A stretch of DNA of 35,335 nucleotides from assembly GCA_016929555.1 (NCBI GenBank), contig JAFGIO010000092.1:1-35335 (forward strand), read 5' to 3'. Position 1 is the stretch's first letter; the number at the start of each line of letters is the position of its first letter. The stretch is from Deltaproteobacteria bacterium (lineage in GTDB: Bacteria; Desulfobacterota; Syntrophia; Syntrophales; JAFGIO01). The notes under the pieces were generated by a model. The model searched no databases. It was not told where the DNA came from and saw only the letters and a list, made by a program, of their open reading frames with translations. Positions 25,660-33,419 of the stretch are shown here, one piece after another. Both the position numbers and the translations under genes were made by a program.

Positions 25660-26898
25660 ATGTTCGATCGACGCGAAATTTTGGCCGGGATGATCCGACT
25701 GGCAACCCTGCTTGGAGGCGCCGGTTTGATCTTGACGGATCCCTTCCTGTGGGAGATCCTCGGAAAATTCGAAGGGGGGTGTGTTTCGGCCCAGGATCGG
25801 CTGGAAGCCTTCATCCGCCAGGCCCCCCGGGCCAGATATTGGACCTCGACCGCCCTCGCAGGCAACGATTGCCTCCAATGCCACAGCGCCACGGAAACGC
25901 TCGGCGGCCGTTATGTCCATCAAAGCGGTCTCGTCAAATGCCTGCTCTGCCCGCAGGGCTGCATGCTGCAGCCCGGCGAGCGGGGTCGCTGCAGCGCCCG
26001 GATGAACGTGGACGGTGAAATGCGGAGCCTCGTCTACGGACGTCCCGTGGCCATCCACATCGATCCCATTGAAAAAAAACCCCTGTATCACTACCTGCCC
26101 GGCTCCTCAGCCTTCTCCCTGGCGACCGCTGGATGTCCCCTCCGGTGCAAGTTCTGTCAGAACTGGGAAATATCACAGTCACGGCCTGAAGACCACGATT
26201 CCCCCTATGTGGAGCCCGAAAAGATCGTGCAGACCTCCCGGCAGCGGCGGGCGCCCGTGATCGCCTTCACCTACAACGAGCCGACGGTCTTTATGGAATA
26301 CCTGACCGACATCGCCCGCAGTGCCCGGAAAGAGGGACTTCGGTCGGTCCTGATCAGCTGCGGTTTTATGAACGAGGCGCCGCTGGCCGAGATGTGCGGG
26401 GTTCTGGAGGCCATCAAGATCGACCTGAAGGGATACAGCGAGTCCTTTTACCGGAACGTCTGCGGCGCTGAACTTCGCCCCGTGCTCCGGAGTATACGCC
26501 AGGTCTCCCGCAGCGGCGTTCATCTGGAAATCGTCAACCTGGTGGTTCCGACCCTGAACGATTCGGACGGGATGCTCCGGGGACTGGCCGACTGGATCCT
26601 GGGAGAGATCGGTCCCGATGTGCCCGTCCATTTCACCCGTTTTCATCCCGACTACCGCCTCCTCAACCTCCCTCCGACACCCGTGGCGACCCTGGAGCGC
26701 GCCCGGGAAATCGCCATGGAAAAGGGCATTCACTATGCCTATGTCGGCAATGTGCCCGGTCATCGGGGGAACCACACCTATTGTCCGAACTGCAAAAAAA
26801 TGATAATAGAAAGACACGGTTTCTTCATCACGAATCTGAAGCTGAAGGACGGCCGCTGTTCCTACTGCGGCCGGAAGATCGCCGGCGTTTGGACCTGA
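25660..26898 (+). CDS. amrS: AmmeMemoRadiSam system radical SAM enzyme, with Tat-like N-terminus and CxxCH
   Basis: A 412-residue radical SAM protein of the AmrS type. From residue ~90 the family pattern is complete. It includes VKC94LLC97PQGC101, GRCSAR, the radical SAM cluster C159PLRC163KFC166QNW, FTYNEPTVF, IKIDLKGYSESFYR and a rubredoxin-like C-terminal CPNC...CSYC pair ending AGVW. The first ~80 residues are extra: a DRREILAG start followed by a hydrophobic stretch (MIRLATLLGGAGLIL) resembles a Tat signal, and C71LQC74H75 is a c-type haem motif. Radical SAM enzymes normally work in the cytoplasm with SAM and reduced ferredoxin, so export would be odd. The helix may instead be a membrane anchor. 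The natural substrate of AmrS is unknown. It is the first gene of a three-gene cluster; AAGGCAG precedes the ATG. Confidence 0.88.
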   Translation: MFDRREILAGMIRLATLLGGAGLILTDPFLWEILGKFEGGCVSAQDRLEAFIRQAPRARYWTSTALAGNDCLQCHSATETLGGRYVHQSGLVKCLLCPQGCMLQPGERGRCSARMNVDGEMRSLVYGRPVAIHIDPIEKKPLYHYLPGSSAFSLATAGCPLRCKFCQNWEISQSRPEDHDSPYVEPEKIVQTSRQRRAPVIAFTYNEPTVFMEYLTDIARSARKEGLRSVLISCGFMNEAPLAEMCGVLEAIKIDLKGYSESFYRNVCGAELRPVLRSIRQVSRSGVHLEIVNLVVPTLNDSDGMLRGLADWILGEIGPDVPVHFTRFHPDYRLLNLPPTPVATLERAREIAMEKGIHYAYVGNVPGHRGNHTYCPNCKKMIIERHGFFITNLKLKDGRCSYCGRKIAGVWT

Positions 26899-26930
26899 GG
26901 GGGTGATGCCTCCGCAAGGGAGCGAATACC

Positions 26931-28475
26931 ATGAGGAAATTTCCTCTTGTCGTTTTTGTAATCATCCTTTTGACGACAGGAATAGGTGTTGCCATGGCAC
27001 TTCAGGGGAAAAAACAGATGGATCATCACGTTAGAGAGCCAGCGGTTGCCGGCCAGTTTTATCCCGCATCGGAGGCGATGCTTCAGAGGGCCGTCGAGAA
27101 ATTCCTCCAGGATGCAACACCCGTCAGGGTCAAAAGGCCCATCGCGATCATCGTGCCCCACGCCGGCTATATCTATTCCGGCCAGATCGCGGCCGATGGT
27201 TTCAAACAGGCTGCCGGGGGCGATTACGACATCGTCGTCATCCTGGGGACCAACCATACCAGCGCCGAATTCCGGAAGGTTTCCCTCTATAACGGCAGCG
27301 GTTTCCGCACCCCTCTCGGGGTCGCCCCGATCGATCTGGAGATCGCGCAGGCCCTGGCGGCAGCGAACCCCGAATGCACGATGGAAAGATCCGTCCACGA
27401 GCGCGAGCACTCCATCGAGGTTCAGGTGCCCTTTGTGCAGATCCTCTTCCCGAAGGCGAAGATCCTGCCCGCAATCGTCGGCACGCCGGAGGTGGGCCTT
27501 TGCAACCGCTTCGGCCAGACCCTGGCCTCGGTGCTCAGGGATCGCAAGGCCCTGATCGTGGCCAGTTCGGACCTTTCCCATTATCCCTCGGCGGAAGACG
27601 CCAGGGCAGTCGATCATGAAACGCTGCGGGCGGTTGCGACGATGGATCCGGCCACCCTTCGGGCTGCCATCGCCGCACATCGAGAGAGACGCATCCCAGG
27701 GCTGCACACCAGCGCCTGCGGTGAGGCTCCCATGCTTGCAGCCATGGCGGCAGCGAAGGCCCTGGGCGCCACCAGGGGGGTTGTCATCAGCTATGCCCAC
27801 TCCGGCGATGTGTCCATCGGCGACCGCTCCCGGGTCGTGGGCTACGGAGCCGTGGCGCTGTCCGCCGAGGAAGGCCGTGCAGACACCAGCGCCCTGGATG
27901 AGGGAAACACCGCCCCGCAGGAACCGTCTCTGACGCCGGCGGATAAAAAGGCCATGCTTCGCTTCGTCCGGGAAACGATCTCCCGCTACCTTTCGACCCA
28001 GACCGTACCCCTGGCCAGGGGATTCTCGCCGGACCTTCAATACCCCCAGGGCATCTTCGTCACGCTCAAGAAGAAAGAACAACTTCGGGGCTGCATCGGC
28101 CGGATCGTTCCCGATGCCCCTTTGTCGAAATTGATGGGCACCATCGCCCTTCAGTCAGCCTTCGAGGATCCGCGGTTCAAACCGGTCACTGCGAAAGAAC
28201 TCGATGATCTTGAGATCGAAATATCCGTGCTCACCCCGATGAAGCAGGTAAAGGGTCCCGGAGACATCGTCGTCGGGAGGGACGGCGTCGTCCTCAGAAA
28301 GGGGGGCCGTTCCGCCGTCTTTCTGCCCCAGGTGGCGCCCGAACAGGGTTGGGGAAGGGACGAAATGCTCGACCACCTCAGCATGAAGGCCGGCCTGTCG
28401 AGGGGAAGCTGGAGGGAGGGAGCCGAATTTTTCACCTTTCAGGCCATCGTCTTCAGCGAAAAGGAGTTTCAATAA
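26931..28475 (+). CDS. Exported Memo-AMMECR1 fusion (AmmeMemoRadiSam proteins B and A)
   Basis: A 514-residue fusion. Residues 1-24 form a signal peptide or anchor (MRKFPLVVFVIILLTTGIGV). Residues ~33-310 are a Memo domain. It keeps the residues matching the metal-binding His/His/Cys of human MEMO1: H77 in PHAGYIYSG, H109 in GTNHT and C263 in HTSACGEAP, with REHSIEVQVPF and SSDLSHY also intact. Residues ~335-505 are an AMMECR1 domain with the diagnostic LRGC388IGRI. Memo resembles class III extradiol dioxygenases; AMMECR1 has no assigned reaction. In other genomes the two domains occur with AmrS, fused or separate. The export signal on this fusion agrees with that on the neighbouring AmrS and places the system at the envelope. 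GGGAG lies 8 bases before the ATG; it starts 32 bp after amrS. Confidence 0.93.
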   Translation: MRKFPLVVFVIILLTTGIGVAMALQGKKQMDHHVREPAVAGQFYPASEAMLQRAVEKFLQDATPVRVKRPIAIIVPHAGYIYSGQIAADGFKQAAGGDYDIVVILGTNHTSAEFRKVSLYNGSGFRTPLGVAPIDLEIAQALAAANPECTMERSVHEREHSIEVQVPFVQILFPKAKILPAIVGTPEVGLCNRFGQTLASVLRDRKALIVASSDLSHYPSAEDARAVDHETLRAVATMDPATLRAAIAAHRERRIPGLHTSACGEAPMLAAMAAAKALGATRGVVISYAHSGDVSIGDRSRVVGYGAVALSAEEGRADTSALDEGNTAPQEPSLTPADKKAMLRFVRETISRYLSTQTVPLARGFSPDLQYPQGIFVTLKKKEQLRGCIGRIVPDAPLSKLMGTIALQSAFEDPRFKPVTAKELDDLEIEISVLTPMKQVKGPGDIVVGRDGVVLRKGGRSAVFLPQVAPEQGWGRDEMLDHLSMKAGLSRGSWREGAEFFTFQAIVFSEKEFQ

Positions 28476-28573
28476 ACGGATTATCGCCACGAGCCATGAA
28501 ATCCCTCCGGAACGCCTTTCCATGGATCGGGGGGATTTTCCTATGAGGAGGTACAACCTCTGCCTTCAATCCG

Positions 28574-30739
28574 ATGAGTCCCCTCTACCTGTTCGCCGTC
28601 GGCCTGCTGTCCATTCTGGGGCAGGTAGCCCTGTTGCGGGAGCTGAATGTCGCCCTTTACGGCGTCGAACTGTTCTATCTGCTCGCCCTGGGCACCTGGC
28701 TCCTCTGGGGCGCCCTGGGAGCCCTGGTGGGGGCTATGCGGCGGGATGTGTCGCCCGAACTGGTCATCCTGCTGTTTCTTCTTTTGGGCCTGATCCTTCC
28801 GCTGGACCTGGCTTTCATCCGCTACAGCCGCCTCCTGCTGACCGGAGTCCCCGGCGCTTACCTCTCCTTTCCCCGTCAGTTTTTCCTCATACTGATCGCA
28901 CTTGCCCCCCCAGGAATCGTCCTGGGCGTCCTCTTTCAGTGGTCTGCCAGGCATTACGTGGGCGGCGAGAAATCTCTGGCGAGAGCCTACGCGATAGAGA
29001 GCCTGGGCGGTCTTGCGGGCGGCATCCTGTCCACCCTTTCTCTGACCTGGGGCATTCAGAATGGGGCCCTCCTGCTTGCCTCTGCCATTACGACCCCCTT
29101 CTTGGCACTGGCCCTTCCGTCAGGCGGTAAGTCGATCTTTTGTAAGATGTCCGCGCTTGCCCTCTTCTGCCTCCTCTCCCTGATGCTCTGGCAGCACTCC
29201 TCCATCCACCGGGTCATGACCCGGTGGAATTACCCCGCTATGCTGGAAAGTCTGGACACCCCCTACGGCCGGGTCACGATCACCCGCTGGGCCGATCAGG
29301 TATCGGTCTTCGAAAACGGCAGCCTCGCTTTCGAGACCGGCGGCACCGACGCTGAATCCATCTGCCATCTTGCCGCCCTTCAACACCCGCGGCCCAAGGA
29401 TGTGCTGATCCTCGGAGGCGGCATCGAGGGCATCGTTCGCGAGATGTTGAAACACGACCCCCGGCGCATCGACTACGTAGAGATCAACTATGCCATGTTC
29501 GACCTTGTCACCAAGCACATGCCCAGGGATACAAGGGAATCCCTGAGAGACACAAGGGTGCATATTTTCTTCGCCGATCCGAGAACCTTCATCCTGCGCG
29601 ACCGCTCCTACGACCTGATCCTGATCGGCATGCCCGAGCCGTCCTCGGGCCAGGCCAATCGTTTCTACACCAGCGATTTCTTCATCCAATGCGCTGCGAG
29701 GCTGCATCACGGGGGGGTTTTGGCGCTGCGTCTGCGCTCCGCCGAGAACTACTGGACAGTGCCTCTGGGCCGGCGCATGGCAAGCGTTTACCGGTCCTTG
29801 ACCTCCGTTTTCCCCCACGTGCAATTTCTTCCCGGCGCCGTGAACGTGATCACGGCCTCTTCCGGAGAACTGCCCCGAACAGAGGAGGAACCCATCGCCC
29901 ACCTTCAGCAAAGACAAATCCGGGCGAGATTGATCACGGTTCCCTATATCCGATATCTTTTCACGAACGACCGCTACTTTGAGATCGATCGATTCCTGAA
30001 AGAGGAAAAGGCTCCCCTCAACACCGATGCCGCACCGGTATGCTACCGCTATACCCTCATGATCTGGCTTTCCAAATTCTTCCCCCGGATCAACACCATG
30101 GCCTATGCCCCTGTCCTGAACGGACAACTGCCCGGATCTATGTTCCTATGGTCAGCATGGTTATCCCTTGCGATGCTTTTCCTGTTGTCGAGGCTTAAAC
30201 CCTTCTGCCGCCGGGTTCTGTTCGTCGCCTTCGGCGGCTTCACGGGAATGGTCATCGAATCCGTGCTCCTGCTTCACTATCAAGTCAAGCAGGGGGTTCT
30301 CTATCAGGATCTCGGACTGTTGCTGATGAGTTTCATGCTGGGGCTAGCGCTGGGTGCCGCGGCCGTCGACAGGTTTGCCGGCAGGGGGAGGGAAAATCGA
30401 TCTTCGCTCGTGAAATGGGGTGTGAGTCTCGGGTTTGGCCTGATCCTACTCTGCGGCCTCACCCTCCATGTGGTTTCGGCATGCGGTTTCAAAAGCCTCG
30501 TCCAAACGGCCGGGCTTCTGGCAGCGGCTGGCTTCCTCGTGGCGGGTGTCTTCGCCTACGCAAGTCTCGGGGACACCGAAGACCCCAAAGGGGCGATTGC
30601 GGCCCTCTACGCGGCGGACCTTGCCGGCGGCTGCCTCGGCTCCGTCCTGAGCGGTCTGATGCTGATCCCCCTTTACGGGCTGGATTCAACGGCGGCACTC
30701 ATAACCGGACTTTCCATCCTTTCTATACTCCTCGTATAG
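28574..30739 (+). CDS. Polytopic membrane protein with SpeE-like SAM-binding domain
   Basis: A 721-residue protein. About seven membrane helices (residues 1-215) precede a soluble spermidine-synthase-like Rossmann domain (~225-470), and about six more helices follow (510-721). The SAM/dcSAM loop is GGGIEG (281-286) where SpeE has GGGDGG; the acidic residue after beta-2 is present (DYVEINYAM) and ADPRTFI follows. The DxxDP motif carrying the catalytic Asp of SpeE is replaced by G352MPEP356, so true aminopropyl transfer is doubtful; NRFYTSDFF is retained. Similar membrane SpeE-like proteins are known but not characterised. It follows the Memo-AMMECR1 gene by 98 bp on the same strand. The ATG has no ribosome site right before it. 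GAGGAGG lies 23 bases upstream and can pair with ACCTC just after it. Confidence 0.85.
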   Translation: MSPLYLFAVGLLSILGQVALLRELNVALYGVELFYLLALGTWLLWGALGALVGAMRRDVSPELVILLFLLLGLILPLDLAFIRYSRLLLTGVPGAYLSFPRQFFLILIALAPPGIVLGVLFQWSARHYVGGEKSLARAYAIESLGGLAGGILSTLSLTWGIQNGALLLASAITTPFLALALPSGGKSIFCKMSALALFCLLSLMLWQHSSIHRVMTRWNYPAMLESLDTPYGRVTITRWADQVSVFENGSLAFETGGTDAESICHLAALQHPRPKDVLILGGGIEGIVREMLKHDPRRIDYVEINYAMFDLVTKHMPRDTRESLRDTRVHIFFADPRTFILRDRSYDLILIGMPEPSSGQANRFYTSDFFIQCAARLHHGGVLALRLRSAENYWTVPLGRRMASVYRSLTSVFPHVQFLPGAVNVITASSGELPRTEEEPIAHLQQRQIRARLITVPYIRYLFTNDRYFEIDRFLKEEKAPLNTDAAPVCYRYTLMIWLSKFFPRINTMAYAPVLNGQLPGSMFLWSAWLSLAMLFLLSRLKPFCRRVLFVAFGGFTGMVIESVLLLHYQVKQGVLYQDLGLLLMSFMLGLALGAAAVDRFAGRGRENRSSLVKWGVSLGFGLILLCGLTLHVVSACGFKSLVQTAGLLAAAGFLVAGVFAYASLGDTEDPKGAIAALYAADLAGGCLGSVLSGLMLIPLYGLDSTAALITGLSILSILLV

Positions 30740-30753
30740 CTCGAGTGCCGCCG
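30690..30753. repeat. Nested inverted repeats over the end of the SpeE-like gene
   Basis: CGGCGGCACTC (30690-30700) and GAGTGCCGCCG (30743-30753) are a perfect 11-bp inverted repeat. Inside it CTATAC (30723-30728) pairs with GTATAG (30734-30739), which includes the TAG stop. There is no T-run after it, so it is not a classical terminator, but it may stabilise the mRNA end between convergent genes. Confidence 0.45.
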
Positions 30754-30850
30754 GATAGATGTTTGCAGCAAAACGATACCGACCAGGCATCAAGGACTGC
30801 CCGTCCCTATTCCCGCCAGGCAGAAAAAGAACGGCGCCGATGCCGTATCC

Positions 30851-31675
30851 TCACTCCATGCATTTCGTCTCGGCCCTCATCCGGTCACGGACCTTCGGCG
30901 GCAGGGATTTATAGACACCCTTCTGGGATTTGCCCAGCCCGACGCTCCTTTTGAGATCGACGAGGAGTTCCGCCATCTTGACGGCTGCCTGGGTCACGTC
31001 GATGACGGGTACGCCCGTACCCGGCACCTCTTTGTAGCCCAGCAGAGATGTCGCGGGGCTCAGGGCAGCGCAGGCCGGGATGATCACTTCGGCGCCGTCG
31101 GCGATGCAGGCCCGGCAAAGCTCATCGAACTGGGGGTTGATCGCCTGGGGATCGAAGATCATGCCGCCGAGCGCCATGAAGGGATCGCTGCCCAACTGAT
31201 AGACCCGCACCGGCCTCGTGGCACGCCATTCCAGCCCGTAGCTGTTTATATTGCGCTCGCAGAGGGCAACGAAGTCCTCCATGACCGTGATCACGCCGAA
31301 CTTGAAACCCAGGGTGCAGGCCAGCAGCATGGCCGCCTCGGTGGGACCCACGACGGGAATATCGACGGCCTGACGGGCCTGCTGAAGCCCCGGATCGTTT
31401 CCGCAGCCGATGATGGCGGCATCGTAACCCTGCTTTTCCGCCTCGATGATGCCGTCGATTAGCCAGACGTTGTTGAGCATCTCCAGGTAAGAAGCCTGAA
31501 CGATGTAGGATGAATGCTTGATGCGATGGATCTCGATCATCGTATCCTCGCGGGCGACCTTCCTGAGGTTGCCCATGATCTTATCGTCACCGGCCTTCTG
31601 GATCTCCTTGTCGCTGCCTACCAGCGACTGTCCCGCCTCCGGCAGGATATCCTGCCACCAGATTTTCATGGACAT
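30851..31675 (-). CDS. Hydantoin / Asp-Glu racemase superfamily protein
   Basis: A 274-residue cytoplasmic protein of the Asp/Glu/hydantoin racemase superfamily, cofactor-independent racemases using two Cys as acid and base. Both are present: C91 in IIGCGNDPG and C202 in IIPACAALSP. The pseudo-symmetric halves are visible (DIPVVGPTEAAMLLA and TGVPVIDVTQAAVKMAEL). The frame is open upstream to 31852, but the ATG at 31675 has GGGAGG five bases before it. It is 17 bp after the AhpD-like gene, so the two form an operon. Substrate is unknown; some relatives act as maleate isomerases or hydantoin racemases. Confidence 0.87.
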   Translation of the reverse strand: MSMKIWWQDILPEAGQSLVGSDKEIQKAGDDKIMGNLRKVAREDTMIEIHRIKHSSYIVQASYLEMLNNVWLIDGIIEAEKQGYDAAIIGCGNDPGLQQARQAVDIPVVGPTEAAMLLACTLGFKFGVITVMEDFVALCERNINSYGLEWRATRPVRVYQLGSDPFMALGGMIFDPQAINPQFDELCRACIADGAEVIIPACAALSPATSLLGYKEVPGTGVPVIDVTQAAVKMAELLVDLKRSVGLGKSQKGVYKSLPPKVRDRMRAETKCME

Positions 31676-31692
31676 GACGCACCTCCCTCGTT

Positions 31693-32025
31693 TCAGCCCT
31701 TTTTCCCCATGGCATCCATGGCGATGCAGGAGTGGGCCACGGCTGCACCGGCGCTCATCGCAATCCCCACAAAAACCGCTTCGGCGATCTCCTCGTCCGT
31801 GGCCCCGGCCTTTTTGGCCCTCCTGACATGGCCGTCGATACAATAAGGGCAACGAGTGACATGGGCCGCGCCGATAGCGATGAGTTCCTTGACCTTCGTC
31901 GGCAGAGCGCCCTCGGCGAAGACCTTCTGGTCGAAGATGAAAAAGGCGTTAAAGAGATCGCCCTTGAGTTCCACGAGTTTCGCAATGTTTTGCAAGCCGT
32001 CCTTTGCATAGTAATGATCGCCCAT
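31693..32025 (-). CDS. Carboxymuconolactone decarboxylase / AhpD-like family protein
   Basis: A 110-residue all-helical protein with the AhpD-type motif C59PYC62xxxH66 (the redox Cys pair and His) inside the conserved VKELIAIGAAHVTRCPYCID region. Family members act as peroxidase partners or as small decarboxylase-like enzymes; a Cys pair points to thiol redox or peroxide chemistry. The ATG at 32025 follows GGGGGAAGA and is the first gene of the pair with the racemase. The frame upstream to 32139 has no better start. No obvious biochemical link to racemase activity. Confidence 0.88.
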   Translation of the reverse strand: MGDHYYAKDGLQNIAKLVELKGDLFNAFFIFDQKVFAEGALPTKVKELIAIGAAHVTRCPYCIDGHVRRAKKAGATDEEIAEAVFVGIAMSAGAAVAHSCIAMDAMGKKG

Positions 32026-32083
32026 GACTCTTCCCCCTTCGCAAACCTCCTGTAGCCGAACATGTGGTAATAAAGCGGATGTA

Positions 32084-32112
32084 TATGTAACAGAAATATT
32101 TTTTGCATACAA
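32084..32112 (-). promoter_or_regulatory. Probable promoter of the AhpD-like/racemase pair
   Basis: On the - strand: TTGTAT (32112-32107), a 17-bp spacer and TACATA (32089-32084), in an A/T-rich stretch about 60 bp before the start codon at 32025. Confidence 0.45.
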
Positions 32113-32185
32113 GATGAATATCCGACCAGCCGGCGTCATCAGATACCCTTGCGGCCGGCCCTTTTCCCAAGGGGCGTTATTTTCG

Positions 32186-32212
32186 TTGACAGGCTCCCTC
32201 CCTGCCTATATT
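32186..32212 (+). promoter_or_regulatory. Probable promoter of the MA-peptidase gene
   Basis: TTGACA at 32186-32191 and TATATT at 32207-32212, both near consensus but with a short 15-bp spacer; a shifted TATTGA gives 17 bp. The predicted start near 32220 precedes the small ORF at 32244. Confidence 0.45.
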
Positions 32213-32243
32213 GAAGTACAATTATGACCTGGGCGGGCATGTG

Positions 32244-32360
32244 ATGAATTCGGTCGCACAAAGATTCAAAACCGGCATATTGGTGACACTGCCTCTCGGG
32301 ATAGGACAGGGTGGATCGCCAGGACAATCCAAAAGCCGGAGCATGGATCCTTTCCCATGA
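32244..32360 (+). CDS. Small 38-codon ORF coupled to the peptidase gene
   Basis: A frame starting MNSVAQRFKTGILVTLPLGI and ending in a TGA that overlaps the next start codon (ATGA at 32357-32360). GGGCGGG lies six bases before its ATG, and it begins just after the predicted transcription start. It has no recognisable domain and no strong membrane helix. It could be a leader that couples translation of the peptidase. The ATGA junction is the main evidence. Confidence 0.35.
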   Translation: MNSVAQRFKTGILVTLPLGIGQGGSPGQSKSRSMDPFP

Positions 32361-33316
32361 CGAGGTTTCTTTTAGCCACGATCGTTCTTTTCGCGAAATC
32401 GACCATCCTTCCAATGATCTTCCCAGCCCTGGTAGCACCCTCCTGTGCTGCCGAGTATCGTGCGCTGGCCTCTGATAATTTCATCTTCCAATTCAGCGAA
32501 AAGGACAAAGCGACGGCGGATTTGCTGCTGGAAAAGGCAGAGGACGTCAGAACGCGAATCCTCAGGGACATCGGCCTTGATTTTCCCGGAAAGACGGTCG
32601 TAATCATCGCCCCGACGATCGAGACCTTTCAACGGCTTGGTCCGGGGATGTCCTGGATTCCCCTCTGGGCGGCAGGGGCCGCCTTCCCGGAACGAAACCT
32701 GATCATCCTCCGTTCTCCCCGGGCAATCCAGAAAGGACATATCGATCCTCTGACCGTATTCGCACATGAATTCTCGCACATTGCCCTAGGTATCGCTCTC
32801 CGGGATACACCGGTGCCGGTCTGGCTCGCCGAAGGACTGGCCATGTACGAGGCGCGGGAGTGGACCTTCGACAGGACCATGGTGCTCACCAAGGCGGCCT
32901 TATCCGGTCGGTTGATTCCCCTCCAGGACCTTTCCCGGGGCTTTCCCATCGAGAAAGATGAGGCAGAGCTTGCTTATGCGGAAAGTTTCCTGTTCATATC
33001 CTTTCTCATCAACCGGATGGGGCGCGACGTTTTCCACCGTTTCATCCTGGATTACAGCCGCAGCGGCGATCTGAGAGGCTCTCTGAGACGGGCGGCGGGG
33101 CTGTCGCTGGAGGAACTAGAGAACCAATGGCTCTTCTACCTGAAGGTCCGGGTATCCTGGATCCCTATCCTGACCAGCGCCGGCGCCCTGTGGTTCACCG
33201 CGTCTTTGATATTTCTCTATGGATACCTCAGAAAGCGACACCGGGCTCGCTTGAAACTCCGGGAATGGGCGGAAAAAGAATCCGAACAGGACAAGGCGAT
33301 CGGCAGGTCGTCATGA
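32357..33316 (+). CDS. Membrane-anchored MA-family (gluzincin) metallopeptidase
   Basis: A 319-residue protein. A signal peptide (about residues 1-31, ending PSCAA) sends the catalytic domain outside the cytoplasm. Zinc site H137EFSH141 and a downstream E159 in WLAEGLAMYE give the gluzincin HExxH...E set. A single C-terminal helix (~272-292) followed by a Lys/Arg-rich tail anchors it in the membrane with the tail inside. This is the layout of peptidase MA-like proteins common in delta-type bacteria; no substrate is known. The ribosome site is weak and the start overlaps the small ORF stop, suggesting coupled translation. PSCA could also be read as a lipobox-like end, but the -3 residue is wrong for that. 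Confidence 0.85.
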   Translation: MTRFLLATIVLFAKSTILPMIFPALVAPSCAAEYRALASDNFIFQFSEKDKATADLLLEKAEDVRTRILRDIGLDFPGKTVVIIAPTIETFQRLGPGMSWIPLWAAGAAFPERNLIILRSPRAIQKGHIDPLTVFAHEFSHIALGIALRDTPVPVWLAEGLAMYEAREWTFDRTMVLTKAALSGRLIPLQDLSRGFPIEKDEAELAYAESFLFISFLINRMGRDVFHRFILDYSRSGDLRGSLRRAAGLSLEELENQWLFYLKVRVSWIPILTSAGALWFTASLIFLYGYLRKRHRARLKLREWAEKESEQDKAIGRSS

Positions 33317-33419
33317 TCCCTTCACAGGATCGCTTACACCTTTTCCCTTGTCAGATCGAAGGGGATGAGATATGGGTTTGAGAACCCCCTTACAGAAAAA
33401 CGCAGTGTAGAGGTGGCCC

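Larger units (their letters stand above)
32026..32356. other. Intergenic region between AhpD-like and MA-peptidase genes
   Basis: This 331-bp A/T-richer spacer separates divergent genes. It holds one promoter candidate for each strand (32084-32112 on -, 32186-32212 on +) and a 38-codon ORF (32244-32360) coupled to the peptidase start. Confidence 0.5.
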
